From contig CAYJKY010000020.1 in NCBI GenBank assembly GCA_964370825.1, forward strand, positions 1-58,722: a DNA stretch of 58,722 bases. Reading direction: 5' to 3'. Below, piece by piece: positions 17,266 to 23,881 of this stretch; positions within the stretch are counted from its first letter, which is position 1; each line of letters begins with the position of its first letter. The stretch comes from CAYJBH01 sp964370825. GTDB lineage: Bacteria > Bacillota > Clostridia > Oscillospirales > Ruminococcaceae. The notes under the pieces are model-generated. The model saw nothing but the letters and a program-made list of their open reading frames with translations, had not been told where the DNA came from and did not search any database. A program made the translations under genes and the position numbers.

Positions 17266-17379
17266 CTATGTGCTTGCATAGTGCGTGCTATGTAGGGCAT
17301 TTGTATAAGAAATTGCATTTGTGTATGTAGCTATGTGCTATGAATATTTATTATAATATTTATCCCATCGTTTTGTCAA
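17266..17379 (-). promoter_or_regulatory. Promoter and repeated operators of the GH36-like gene
   Basis: Minus strand TTGACA (17374-17379), 18-base spacer, TATAAT (17350-17355). CTATGTGCTATG at 17331-17342 covers the expected start of transcription. In the leader lie CTATG-TGCTTG-CATAG (17266-17281) and CATAG-TGCGTG-CTATG (17277-17292). Inverted CTATG/CATAG half-sites around the start look like repressor operators, probably for a sugar-responsive regulator encoded elsewhere. Confidence 0.6.
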
Positions 17380-17477
17380 TACTTCCGAATCGTTTAAACA
17401 ATGTTGTCCTGTTGTTCATGGTAATCGAGTATCTCAAATAAAGTGCCGTGACATTATATTTCGATGTATTTTCACCT

Positions 17478-17996
17478 TTATCCTGGCTTGTTAGCGGTTA
17501 ATACCCTTGACTTTTCGACATATCTGAAAATCGGATAGGCTAATAGGGTACAGGAGATAATCTGTCCTACTGCAATTTGCAGTGCTATTCCGCCTGCGAA
17601 AAGTAGGTCAATCCTTCCGAGCTCAAAATAACATAGCACCGGGCCAAGAATTAATGCATTGGTTAGCACAGCGCAAAAAGCACTTGCAATTGGAAAGTTT
17701 AGCACTCTTACCTTGCGAAAGAGGTAACCGAGGCTTACCGCCGAAACAGTTCCGAGCGTTCCGAAAACAATGTCAATCAATCCGAACGGGCTGAAAAGAT
17801 TGGTTATAAAGCACCCTACCACAAGACCGACAGCCGCAAAAGGCGACAGGGTGGCGAGCGGAACCAACGCTTCGGCGAATCGAATCTGAACCGGACCATA
17901 ACTCAGCGGTGTAAATATAAGTGATATTGCGACATAAATAGCGGCAAGCATGGCACCCTTTGCAATATCTGCTGCTATTCTTTTTTGGTTAAACAT
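17478..17996 (-). CDS. queT: QueT-family ECF transporter S component
   Basis: A 172-residue integral membrane protein with about five helices. IAKGAMLAAIYVAISLIF, PLSYGPVQIRFAEALVPLA and GCFITNLFSPFGLIDIVFGTL match QueT, the substrate-binding component that works with a shared ECF module to import a queuosine precursor. No preQ1 riboswitch is visible because only 30 bases separate it from trmL. Its place after tRNA-modification gene trmL fits a role in tRNA wobble modification. Confidence 0.88.
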   Translation of the reverse strand: MFNQKRIAADIAKGAMLAAIYVAISLIFTPLSYGPVQIRFAEALVPLATLSPFAAVGLVVGCFITNLFSPFGLIDIVFGTLGTVSAVSLGYLFRKVRVLNFPIASAFCAVLTNALILGPVLCYFELGRIDLLFAGGIALQIAVGQIISCTLLAYPIFRYVEKSRVLTANKPG

Positions 17997-18026
17997 ATGT
18001 ATTTCCTTTAATTCCTTTTTAATTGT

Positions 18027-18503
18027 TTACTCGTATCTCTGTTGTTCGGTAAAATCGCCCTTAAAACCTTTTTGGCGAAGCTGCTCAAACACAGCAACCG
18101 CAACCGAATTTGACAGGTTTAGACTCCTTGCCGATGCAATCATCGGAAGCCGTGCGGTGTTGTAGCTTGAAAGCAAACTCTCCGGCAAGCCTTTATCCTC
18201 CCGACCGAAAACCAAAAACACATCTCCGGTCAGGTCGCAGTCGGTGTACAGCCTCGCAGACTTTGTGGAGAACAGTAACAACTCGGGGTTGTTATTCTCT
18301 TCTAAAAAATGCGAAAAACTCTCGTAATATCTTATATCTAACAGCGACCAGTAGTCCAGCCCTGCACGTTTTAGCTTTTTATCCTCAATTTCAAAGCCGA
18401 GAGGTTTGATTAGGTGAAGTGTTGCACCGGTGGCGGCACAGCTCCTTGCAATGTTTCCGGTGTTCTGCGGTATCTGCGGCTCTAACAAAACTATATCAAC
18501 CAT
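18027..18503 (-). CDS. trmL: tRNA (cytidine/uridine-34 2'-O)-methyltransferase
   Basis: A 158-residue SPOUT methyltransferase. Motifs are MVDIVLLEPQIPQNTGNIARSC at the N-terminus (in parts), FLVFGREDKGLPE, and RLPMIASARSLNLSNSVAVAVFE forming the knot. It methylates the ribose of the wobble base in certain tRNA-Leu species. The start at 18503 is chosen because GGAGG lies upstream; the longer frame would overlap pdxY further. The gene overlaps pdxY by 8 bases. Confidence 0.9.
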   Translation of the reverse strand: MVDIVLLEPQIPQNTGNIARSCAATGATLHLIKPLGFEIEDKKLKRAGLDYWSLLDIRYYESFSHFLEENNNPELLLFSTKSARLYTDCDLTGDVFLVFGREDKGLPESLLSSYNTARLPMIASARSLNLSNSVAVAVFEQLRQKGFKGDFTEQQRYE

Positions 18504-19329
18504 CGTTAAGCCTCCACAACTCCCTCTCAAAACACAGACCTGCTCGAGTATCCTTCATTTTTTCCTTTGCGCTCGCCTTTATCACCTCAGCAACGAAATC
18601 TACCGCAGTCTCCACTGCAGTGTCCATATCGTCACCATGCATCAGCCTACCCACAAGCACACTGCCAAACATGTCGCCACTACCGTGGTAACTTCCCTGC
18701 GTCCGTGTTCGATAACAACCCGATATTTTACCGTTATCCCCCAAATAACAGGCACCCACACTCTCCTTGTCCGGATTTACTCCGGTTATTACCGCCTGAG
18801 ATGCACCGAGCGAAATCATTCCTTTTAGCAGGGTTTCGACAAATTTCTCGTCATGAGGCATAGGGCTATAGGGAATATCTAACAGCAAACATGCCTCGGT
18901 AATGTTCGGCATGACAATGTCCGACATGGCAACCATTCGTCTCATTCCCTCGACAATTTTTTTATCGATACTGCTATAAAGTTTGCCGTTATCCCCCATC
19001 ACCGGATCGACGAAAATTTTAGCGCCATTCTTCTTCATCTCGCCAAAAATGGTGATAAGGATATCCGGCTGTTTTGTTGAACCGAGGTATCCGGTGTAAA
19101 TTCCATCGAAGGAAAGCCCCTCGTTTTTCCAGTGATTATATATCGGTAAAATATTGTCGGTTAAATCAATTTTCACCGGATTATTAAACCCACCCGTGTG
19201 GGTCGAGAGCAGTGCCGTAGGCAACACCGTACAGTTCACGCCGCATCCGCTTATTATAGGCAGTGCCACCGTTAAGGAACACCGACCGAAGCAGGATATG
19301 TCGTGAACCGCAATTACAGATTTTGTCAT
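18496..19329 (-). CDS. pdxY: Pyridoxal/pyridoxamine kinase
   Basis: A 277-residue ribokinase-fold enzyme that phosphorylates B6 vitamers in the salvage pathway. The N-terminal VIAVHDISCFGRCSLTVALP and LLSTHTGGF, and the C-terminal catalytic GSGDMFGSVLVGRLM, are characteristic. Members of this clostridial group are annotated PdxY or PdxK; the exact vitamer preference is not visible. It is tightly overlapped by murC upstream (ATGA) and trmL downstream. Confidence 0.88.
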   Translation of the reverse strand: MTKSVIAVHDISCFGRCSLTVALPIISGCGVNCTVLPTALLSTHTGGFNNPVKIDLTDNILPIYNHWKNEGLSFDGIYTGYLGSTKQPDILITIFGEMKKNGAKIFVDPVMGDNGKLYSSIDKKIVEGMRRMVAMSDIVMPNITEACLLLDIPYSPMPHDEKFVETLLKGMISLGASQAVITGVNPDKESVGACYLGDNGKISGCYRTRTQGSYHGSGDMFGSVLVGRLMHGDDMDTAVETAVDFVAEVIKASAKEKMKDTRAGLCFERELWRLNDG

Positions 19330-20699
19330 TCCTTTTTAAGCCTTTCTACCAACATTTTTGCCGCCTTATAGATGTCTCCGCAACCCATCGATAGCACGAG
19401 ATCACCCTCCTGCACCATGTCGGCAAGCTTATCCACCGCCTCCTCAAAGGTTTCTACCCATTCACATCCGATTTTATCGGCAAGCATTGCCGAGGTTATA
19501 TCGCCCGGGTCGACCTCTCTGCCTCCCATTATTGCGGTTAGCAGTGTAACATCGGCGAGCTTTAATGCCTCACAAAAATCGTCGAACAACAGTTTTGTTC
19601 TGCTGTAGGTAAAGGGTTGGTGAAGTGCTATAACCCGCTTGTATCCAAGCTGTTTCACCGCCTTTAATGTCGCCTCCACCTCGGCGGGATGGTGTGCGTA
19701 ATCATCGGCAATCGTTACGCCGTTAATATTTCCGAGTATCTCAAAACGCCTGCCCGCACCACGAAAAGCCTCAATTCCGGAGGCGATTTTCTCAAAGGGA
19801 ACCTTTTCGATGCAGCCTATAGCGACCGCCGCCAGAGCGTTGTATATGTTGTGTTTACCCGGTACCGAAAGTTTTACCCTTCCGAGCGGTTTTAGCAGAT
19901 GTAAAACGGTAAAGCTGTAAAAGCCGTCCGGCTCTACCTTTACATCAACCGCCTGAAACTGGCAACCATCGTTAAGCCCGAAAAGTTGGGCACGCTTGTT
20001 ATCCAGCGAGGCGACAAGCTGTAAGCTGTTTTCGTCATCGCCGTTAGCAAGCACAAGGTATGCCGCCTTTTCGGCAAACTCTTTAAAGGATGCCATGAGA
20101 CGCTCCATGGTCTTAAAATAGTCGAGATGATCCTCATCGATGTTTAAAATAACGCTAACGGTGGGATTAAGCTTTAAAAAGGTGTCGGAAAATTCGCATG
20201 CCTCTACCACTATGGAATCCGCCGTTCCGTGTCTACCATATCCGTTTATATAGGGAAGTTTGCCACCTATAACGGCGGCATAATCTATATCTGCCATCAA
20301 CAGCATCTGGGTCGTCATGGCTGTTGCGGTAGTTTTTCCGTGAGTTCCCGCTATACAGACACGGTTATTGTAGCGATCCGACACCGCACCTAGCATCACG
20401 CAACGTTCGACACAGGGTATTCCCATCGCCCTTGCTGTGCTTAGCTCCGGATTACCGGGAAACAGTGCGGCGGTGTAAACAACAAGCTCGGCATCGGCGA
20501 CACATCCGGCATCATGCGGAATTTGCACCGGCACACCCATACCACGCAGTATGTCTATTGTGCTCCCCTCGTTTATATCACTACCGGACACGCTATAGCC
20601 GAACCCGTGAAGTATCTCGGCAAGTGGCAACATACCACTTCCCCCTATTCCTATAAAGTGAACTCTTTTCACCCCATCTAAAATACTTTTATCAGCCAT
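19326..20699 (-). CDS. murC: UDP-N-acetylmuramate--L-alanine ligase
   Basis: A 457-residue Mur ligase that adds L-Ala to UDP-MurNAc in peptidoglycan synthesis. Its domains run in order: an N-terminal Rossmann domain (VHFIGIGGSGMLPLAEIL), an ATP-binding domain with GTHGKTTATAMTT and NIDEDHLDYF, and a C-terminal domain with DDYAHHPAEVEATL and QPFTYSRTK. Length is normal. It is a housekeeping gene, co-transcribed with pdxY, trmL and queT behind a small conserved-looking gene. Confidence 0.95.
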   Translation of the reverse strand: MADKSILDGVKRVHFIGIGGSGMLPLAEILHGFGYSVSGSDINEGSTIDILRGMGVPVQIPHDAGCVADAELVVYTAALFPGNPELSTARAMGIPCVERCVMLGAVSDRYNNRVCIAGTHGKTTATAMTTQMLLMADIDYAAVIGGKLPYINGYGRHGTADSIVVEACEFSDTFLKLNPTVSVILNIDEDHLDYFKTMERLMASFKEFAEKAAYLVLANGDDENSLQLVASLDNKRAQLFGLNDGCQFQAVDVKVEPDGFYSFTVLHLLKPLGRVKLSVPGKHNIYNALAAVAIGCIEKVPFEKIASGIEAFRGAGRRFEILGNINGVTIADDYAHHPAEVEATLKAVKQLGYKRVIALHQPFTYSRTKLLFDDFCEALKLADVTLLTAIMGGREVDPGDITSAMLADKIGCEWVETFEEAVDKLADMVQEGDLVLSMGCGDIYKAAKMLVERLKKE

Positions 20700-20763
20700 T
20701 ATTTCATCCCATGTTCTTATCTTTAGTAATATTATATAACAAACAGCATAAAAATGCTACCAA

Positions 20764-20925
20764 TTATCCCATTCTATACTCAAGGTTTTCATATATAACC
20801 TTACTACCTATCTCAATTTCCTGCGGCAGAAAAAATAAAGCCACCTGATTTTCGCCCTTTTCGCTCAGCAGAATTGCATAGTCCCCAAAGATATCCTTTA
20901 CCGTATACTCAATCTTATCCAACAT
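20764..20925 (-). CDS. Small protein of unknown function (53 residues)
   Basis: A 53-residue acidic protein (MLDKIEYTVKDIFGDYAILL ... VIYENLEYRMG) with an AAGGA ribosome site eight bases before the ATG and a TATAAT-containing promoter region. The alternating hydrophobic pattern and GDYAIL / FFLPQEIEIGSKVI blocks resemble small single-domain beta-barrel proteins often found before housekeeping genes in Clostridia. I do not recognise a named family. It leads into murC. Confidence 0.7.
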   Translation of the reverse strand: MLDKIEYTVKDIFGDYAILLSEKGENQVALFFLPQEIEIGSKVIYENLEYRMG

Positions 20926-20954
20926 ATCGATTTTTCCTTAACATAACCTATACT

Positions 20955-20975
20955 ATTATATTGTAATATATTACA
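20955..20975 (-). promoter_or_regulatory. Promoter -10 with palindromic operator, murC operon
   Basis: Minus strand TATAAT (20955-20960) with the 14-base perfect palindrome TGTAATATATTACA (20962-20975) directly upstream, in the spacer. No good -35 hexamer lies at normal distance. A palindrome at this position could be a repressor operator, or chance in AT-rich DNA. Confidence 0.4.
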
Positions 20976-21017
20976 GGTAAAATGTAAATAAATTTTTGCA
21001 TTGCAATATAAAACCAC

Positions 21018-21129
21018 AAAAAATCCCGAGGTAAATCCTCGTGCTAAAAAGTCCCGAAGAAAATCCTCGTGCTAAAAAGTCCCGAAGAAAATCCTCGTGC
21101 TAAAAAGTCCCGAGGATTTACCTCAGGAC
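21018..21129 (-). repeat. Four tandem 28-bp terminator-like repeats
   Basis: Units at 21018-21045, 21046-21073, 21074-21101 and 21102-21129. The second and third are identical; the outer two are variants. On the minus strand each reads as a short CGAGG...CTTCG hairpin followed by GGGACTTTTT, so the array repeats a terminator several times downstream of precursor copy A. Confidence 0.75.
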
Positions 21130-21136
21130 TTTTTTT
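21102..21136 (-). terminator. Strong terminator after precursor copy A
   Basis: Minus strand AAAAAGTCCTGAGG-loop-CCTCGGGACTTTTT. The stem is 12 or more pairs with A and T flanks, lying 21 bases past the stop codon of precursor copy A. Confidence 0.75.
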
Positions 21137-21156
21137 AAGTTATCTTTATTTAGATA

Positions 21157-21186
21157 TTAGGAGCACTGCGATCCGATGCCGGGGAT
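21157..21186 (-). CDS. RiPP precursor copy A, C-terminal end only
   Basis: The last nine codons and stop (IPGIGSQCS) of a second precursor gene, identical to the end of copy B, then the sequence runs into the N gap. Downstream DNA and the promoter on the far side of the gap also match copy B. Whether copy A and the promoter at 21293-21320 belong to one gene, or whether other copies lie between, cannot be seen. Confidence 0.75.
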   Translation of the reverse strand: MPGIGSQCS

Positions 21187-21286
21187 NNNNNNNNNNNNNN
21201 NNNNNNNNNNNNNNNNNNNNNNNNNNNNNNNNNNNNNNNNNNNNNNNNNNNNNNNNNNNNNNNNNNNNNNNNNNNNNNNNNNNNNN
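21187..21286. other. Assembly gap of exactly 100 N
   Basis: A run of exactly 100 N, the conventional length for a gap of unknown size. Both flanks are parts of the duplicated precursor module, so the gap most likely results from near-identical tandem copies that the assembler could not resolve. Confidence 0.95.
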
Positions 21287-21292
21287 GACCTT

Positions 21293-21320
21293 ATTATAGC
21301 ACATATTTTTTCTTTGTAAA
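21293..21320 (-). promoter_or_regulatory. Promoter of a precursor gene, gap-side copy
   Basis: Minus strand TTTACA (21315-21320), 16-base spacer, TATAAT (21293-21298), identical to the promoter of copy B 380 bases away. It faces the N gap. Confidence 0.7.
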
Positions 21321-21403
21321 TAATTCTAACAGGATTGTAAGTTTTTTATAAAATAATTTTGATGGCTACAAAATGTCGCTTGTTTCGCGCTTCTATAAAC
21401 AAC

Positions 21404-21437
21404 AAAAAAGTCCTAAGAATTATTCTCAAGACTTTTT
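21404..21437 (-). terminator. Terminator after precursor copy B
   Basis: Minus strand AAAAAGTCTTGAGAA-taa-TTCTTAGGACTTTTTT. The hairpin has A and T flanks and lies about 20 bases past the copy B stop codon. Same design as the copy A terminator but with different stem bases. Confidence 0.75.
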
Positions 21438-21457
21438 AAGTTATCTTTATTTAGATA

Positions 21458-21616
21458 TTAGGAGCACTGCGATCCGATGCCGGGGATTAAAGAACAGCCT
21501 TCGCCAAAACCGGGAGCGTCGAAAACGCCTGTGTCGTTACCTGCTTCTGCAAAGTCAGTTGCTGTTGCTGCGATGTTGATGCTCTCTACTTCTGGAGTGT
21601 TCCATGTCTTTTTCAT
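21458..21616 (-). CDS. Putative lasso-type RiPP precursor peptide, copy B
   Basis: A 52-residue peptide, MKKTWNTPEVESINIAATAT followed by a Gly/Asp-rich C-terminal half with Cys41 and Cys51. The leader has the WxxP...V pattern (Trp5, Pro8, Val10) that parallels the YxxPxL motif bound by lasso RRE proteins, and Thr18 falls where paeninodin-type leaders carry their conserved Thr. Asp28 would then be core residue 9 (core from Thr20) or 7 (core from Phe22); a Gly26-Asp33 ring is a third option. A GAAAGGTGA site lies six bases before the ATG. It has its own promoter and terminator and sits 122 bases downstream of a lasso-cyclase-like gene. Lasso class is inference; the peptide-plus-cyclase pairing is seen. 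Confidence 0.75.
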   Translation of the reverse strand: MKKTWNTPEVESINIAATATDFAEAGNDTGVFDAPGFGEGCSLIPGIGSQCS

Positions 21617-21672
21617 AATAATCACCTTTCAAAAAATATATAATGTTTTGTGTTTGTTTTTAACTTGACCTT

Positions 21673-21700
21673 ATTATAGCACATATTTTTTCTTTGTAAA
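21673..21700 (-). promoter_or_regulatory. Promoter of precursor copy B
   Basis: Minus strand TTTACA (21695-21700), 16-base spacer, TATAAT (21673-21678), giving a leader of about 50 bases. A private promoter lets the substrate peptide be made in excess over the cyclase. Confidence 0.75.
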
Positions 21701-21738
21701 TAATTCTAACAGGATTGTAAGCTTTTTTACTGCAAGTG

Positions 21739-23670
21739 TTAGAAGTTATGCTTTTTCAAAAACAACGATGCACCATATATCATGCCGAAATCTCTAAAGC
21801 TGTACCCATATAAATCCTCCGGTACCTGGCTGTTCTCCTCCACCATGTTAGCAATTTTCTCCTCATCAAGAAAACGCATTGCGGATCCGTTTAATATTGT
21901 ATCCTTAACAACAGGGTATAAATTGTCCCATCTATCTATAATACGTTCCCTCCAGTCAGACGCCTGCAAGCCGCGTGGTGCACTTTCAGGCAAAAACTCC
22001 TTCGGTATTAAATCAGAGCAATAGCTACGCACCAACCTTTTGGTCTGCGGTATCTCGTTGATAAAACACTCCATCGGCAAGGAGCTACAAAACGCCTGTA
22101 GCCTCGGGTCTCTTGTTGGATCTCTCAACACCATTCCATTTTTAAGAGAAAATGCAGTGTCGTACTCCGAGGTGTGAGAAAAGGTTGAATCACCGCCTAT
22201 CGTCCTTCTCATTTTATGAAACTCATAGTGTTGATAGGGCTTTTTTGTCATAAACTCATGGTAATGCTTTACCGTGTCTATAACACCGAACTCCTCCGCC
22301 TTTTGCTGCGATGTGAAGCAACGTTCGAAAAGGTTTTCACTCGATGCCTTGGTAAAATAATACGAGTAATATTCCTTTAAATGATACTTAAAGTATATTT
22401 TTCTGCTAAACTTATGTGCCTTGCAGTAGTTGCTTGCTAACCTGTAAGCCTTTATAAAGTTATTTCTCCTCAGCATTTCGTAAAGATAAAACTCCGGAGC
22501 TCTGCCGTATGACACTGTAAAGTTTCCGCATTGACCGGTCAACAGCATGCGACAATTATCCTGCCCCGCCTTTTTGTAAAGGGAGAAAATCCAGTCGATA
22601 TTCGTCATGGTTTTATAGGGAGTTTCGTACACCTGCTGTATCTCGGCGATGTTGGAGAAACCGTCTGACTCGGGACTTTTTAAAAAGCTTGGCTTTATAT
22701 TGGGGTACATTTCACATATCTTCAACACCGACTTCGTCTCATCCCCAATGTGATGCTGTTTGCTTGCACGTTGTTCATACCCATCCACCGGAACATGGGT
22801 ATAACCCAGTAGATTCTTACCCTCGCCCTTTAGCTTAGTTGCCGCAAATGCCGCCACAGTGGAGGAGTCGAAACCGCCCGAAATCATAATCCCGACATTC
22901 TCCGAGACTCCATCGATCGCCTCTTCTACACACTGCTTATACAGCTTTCTGAATGCCTGCTTATATTCCTCATCACTACCGAGTTTTAGCGGCGCTACCT
23001 TTTCAAAGTCAAAATATTTAGTCTCGTTCACGCCCTGTGCAGTAAACACATTGTACCGCGAACTAACCATCCGATAAACATCCTCAAAAGGAGTATCCAC
23101 GGCATTTTCTAAAATCATAAGTGCCGGTAAGGCAAAGAAGTTTGCCATCCATTTCTCGTAGAGTTTTTTAGGAGTGACGGCGAGTATCGATTCCATTCTG
23201 GTTGCAAAATACAGCCTGTTGCCGTGACGACGATAATAAAGCGCACGACAGGCGGTATGATCCACCCCAAGGGTAAGCTGTTTTTTATTTTCATCCCATA
23301 GTGCGTAGGAATAAGCACCATACACCCGCTTTGCCATGTCGGGACCCCATTTTTGTAGGGCAAGATACAAAAGTTTTCCGTCCGGAATCTTATCCTCGCC
23401 GGGGCAGAGCTCGGCAATAAGCTCACCGCGGTTATCTATTATACAGTCGGCAGTAAACACAATGCCATTCTCACCGTCCACTATCGGCAGTCTGTCATTC
23501 TTAGACCATACCTTTATATACTGCAACCCACACCCCATGGCGACATTGCCGTCTTGGTGCTTTAAATATTCGTCAATCTTAAAATTTAAAAATGGGGTTT
23601 CCATCTCTGCTACGAGGTTTTCAGGAAGCTTCTCCCCGCCAAAGTCCACACATCCGAATATAGCCGACAT
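21739..23670 (-). CDS. Asparagine-synthetase-like lasso peptide cyclase
   Basis: A 643-residue AsnB-fold protein. It begins MSAIFG rather than MCG, so the catalytic Cys of the glutaminase domain is absent, as in lasso macrolactam synthetases. The ATP-binding SGGFDSS is intact at 264-270, and LLTGQCGNFTVSYG (376-389), RDPTRDPRL (516-524) and RGLQASDW (566-573) are blocks I associate with lasso cyclases rather than true asparagine synthetases. It would adenylate an Asp/Glu side chain of the precursor and join it to the core N-terminus. It has a near-perfect promoter and a GGAG site. No RRE or transglutaminase-like leader protease gene is adjacent, which is unusual. Confidence 0.82.
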   Translation of the reverse strand: MSAIFGCVDFGGEKLPENLVAEMETPFLNFKIDEYLKHQDGNVAMGCGLQYIKVWSKNDRLPIVDGENGIVFTADCIIDNRGELIAELCPGEDKIPDGKLLYLALQKWGPDMAKRVYGAYSYALWDENKKQLTLGVDHTACRALYYRRHGNRLYFATRMESILAVTPKKLYEKWMANFFALPALMILENAVDTPFEDVYRMVSSRYNVFTAQGVNETKYFDFEKVAPLKLGSDEEYKQAFRKLYKQCVEEAIDGVSENVGIMISGGFDSSTVAAFAATKLKGEGKNLLGYTHVPVDGYEQRASKQHHIGDETKSVLKICEMYPNIKPSFLKSPESDGFSNIAEIQQVYETPYKTMTNIDWIFSLYKKAGQDNCRMLLTGQCGNFTVSYGRAPEFYLYEMLRRNNFIKAYRLASNYCKAHKFSRKIYFKYHLKEYYSYYFTKASSENLFERCFTSQQKAEEFGVIDTVKHYHEFMTKKPYQHYEFHKMRRTIGGDSTFSHTSEYDTAFSLKNGMVLRDPTRDPRLQAFCSSLPMECFINEIPQTKRLVRSYCSDLIPKEFLPESAPRGLQASDWRERIIDRWDNLYPVVKDTILNGSAMRFLDEEKIANMVEENSQVPEDLYGYSFRDFGMIYGASLFLKKHNF

Positions 23671-23698
23671 AGTATTTCTCCGATGTTGTTACTATATA

Positions 23699-23727
23699 AT
23701 TATACTAACCTTTTATGTGATTGTCAA
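23699..23727 (-). promoter_or_regulatory. Consensus sigma-A promoter of the cyclase gene
   Basis: Minus strand TTGACA (23722-23727), 17-base spacer, TATAAT (23699-23704): full consensus at both hexamers, about 30 bases before the ATG. The remainder of 23728-23881 shows no gene. Confidence 0.85.
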
Positions 23728-23881
23728 ATACAGTAGACCCACTTCAAAATTCGTTTTATAGTTCCGATTTCATGCATATATTTGATTCAAAAGATTAAAA
23801 AATTTACGTGAATACAGTGATTTTGTGCATAGGCAAGAGGGTTTACAACGACTACATTTAGGCATCGGCCAAACAAAATAG

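Larger units (their letters stand above)
21134..21721 (-). repeat. Duplicated precursor module (two or more copies)
   Basis: The same module occurs at least twice: terminator, precursor gene, promoter. The 3' parts at 21134-21186 and about 21436-21487 are essentially identical up to the gap. The 5' parts at 21287-21341 and 21667-21721 are identical over 55 bases. In copy B the distance from stop codon to the shared promoter block is 209 bases; in copy A only 130 positions are shown, of which 100 are N. The gap therefore hides at least about 179 bases and possibly more whole copies. Confidence 0.85.

Noticed and set aside
17997..18026. Possible preQ1 riboswitch before queT
   Set aside because: The 30-base gap contains no C-rich stem-loop and A-rich tail of the preQ1-I type.
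21069..21299. 76-codon plus-strand frame across the N gap
   Set aside because: It runs through terminator repeats and 34 unknown codons and opposes the precursor genes; a spurious frame.
21739..23670. Ordinary asparagine synthetase AsnB
   Set aside because: The Cys after the initiator Met is missing (MSAIF instead of MCG), the synthase-domain blocks look lasso-like, and precursor peptides lie adjacent.
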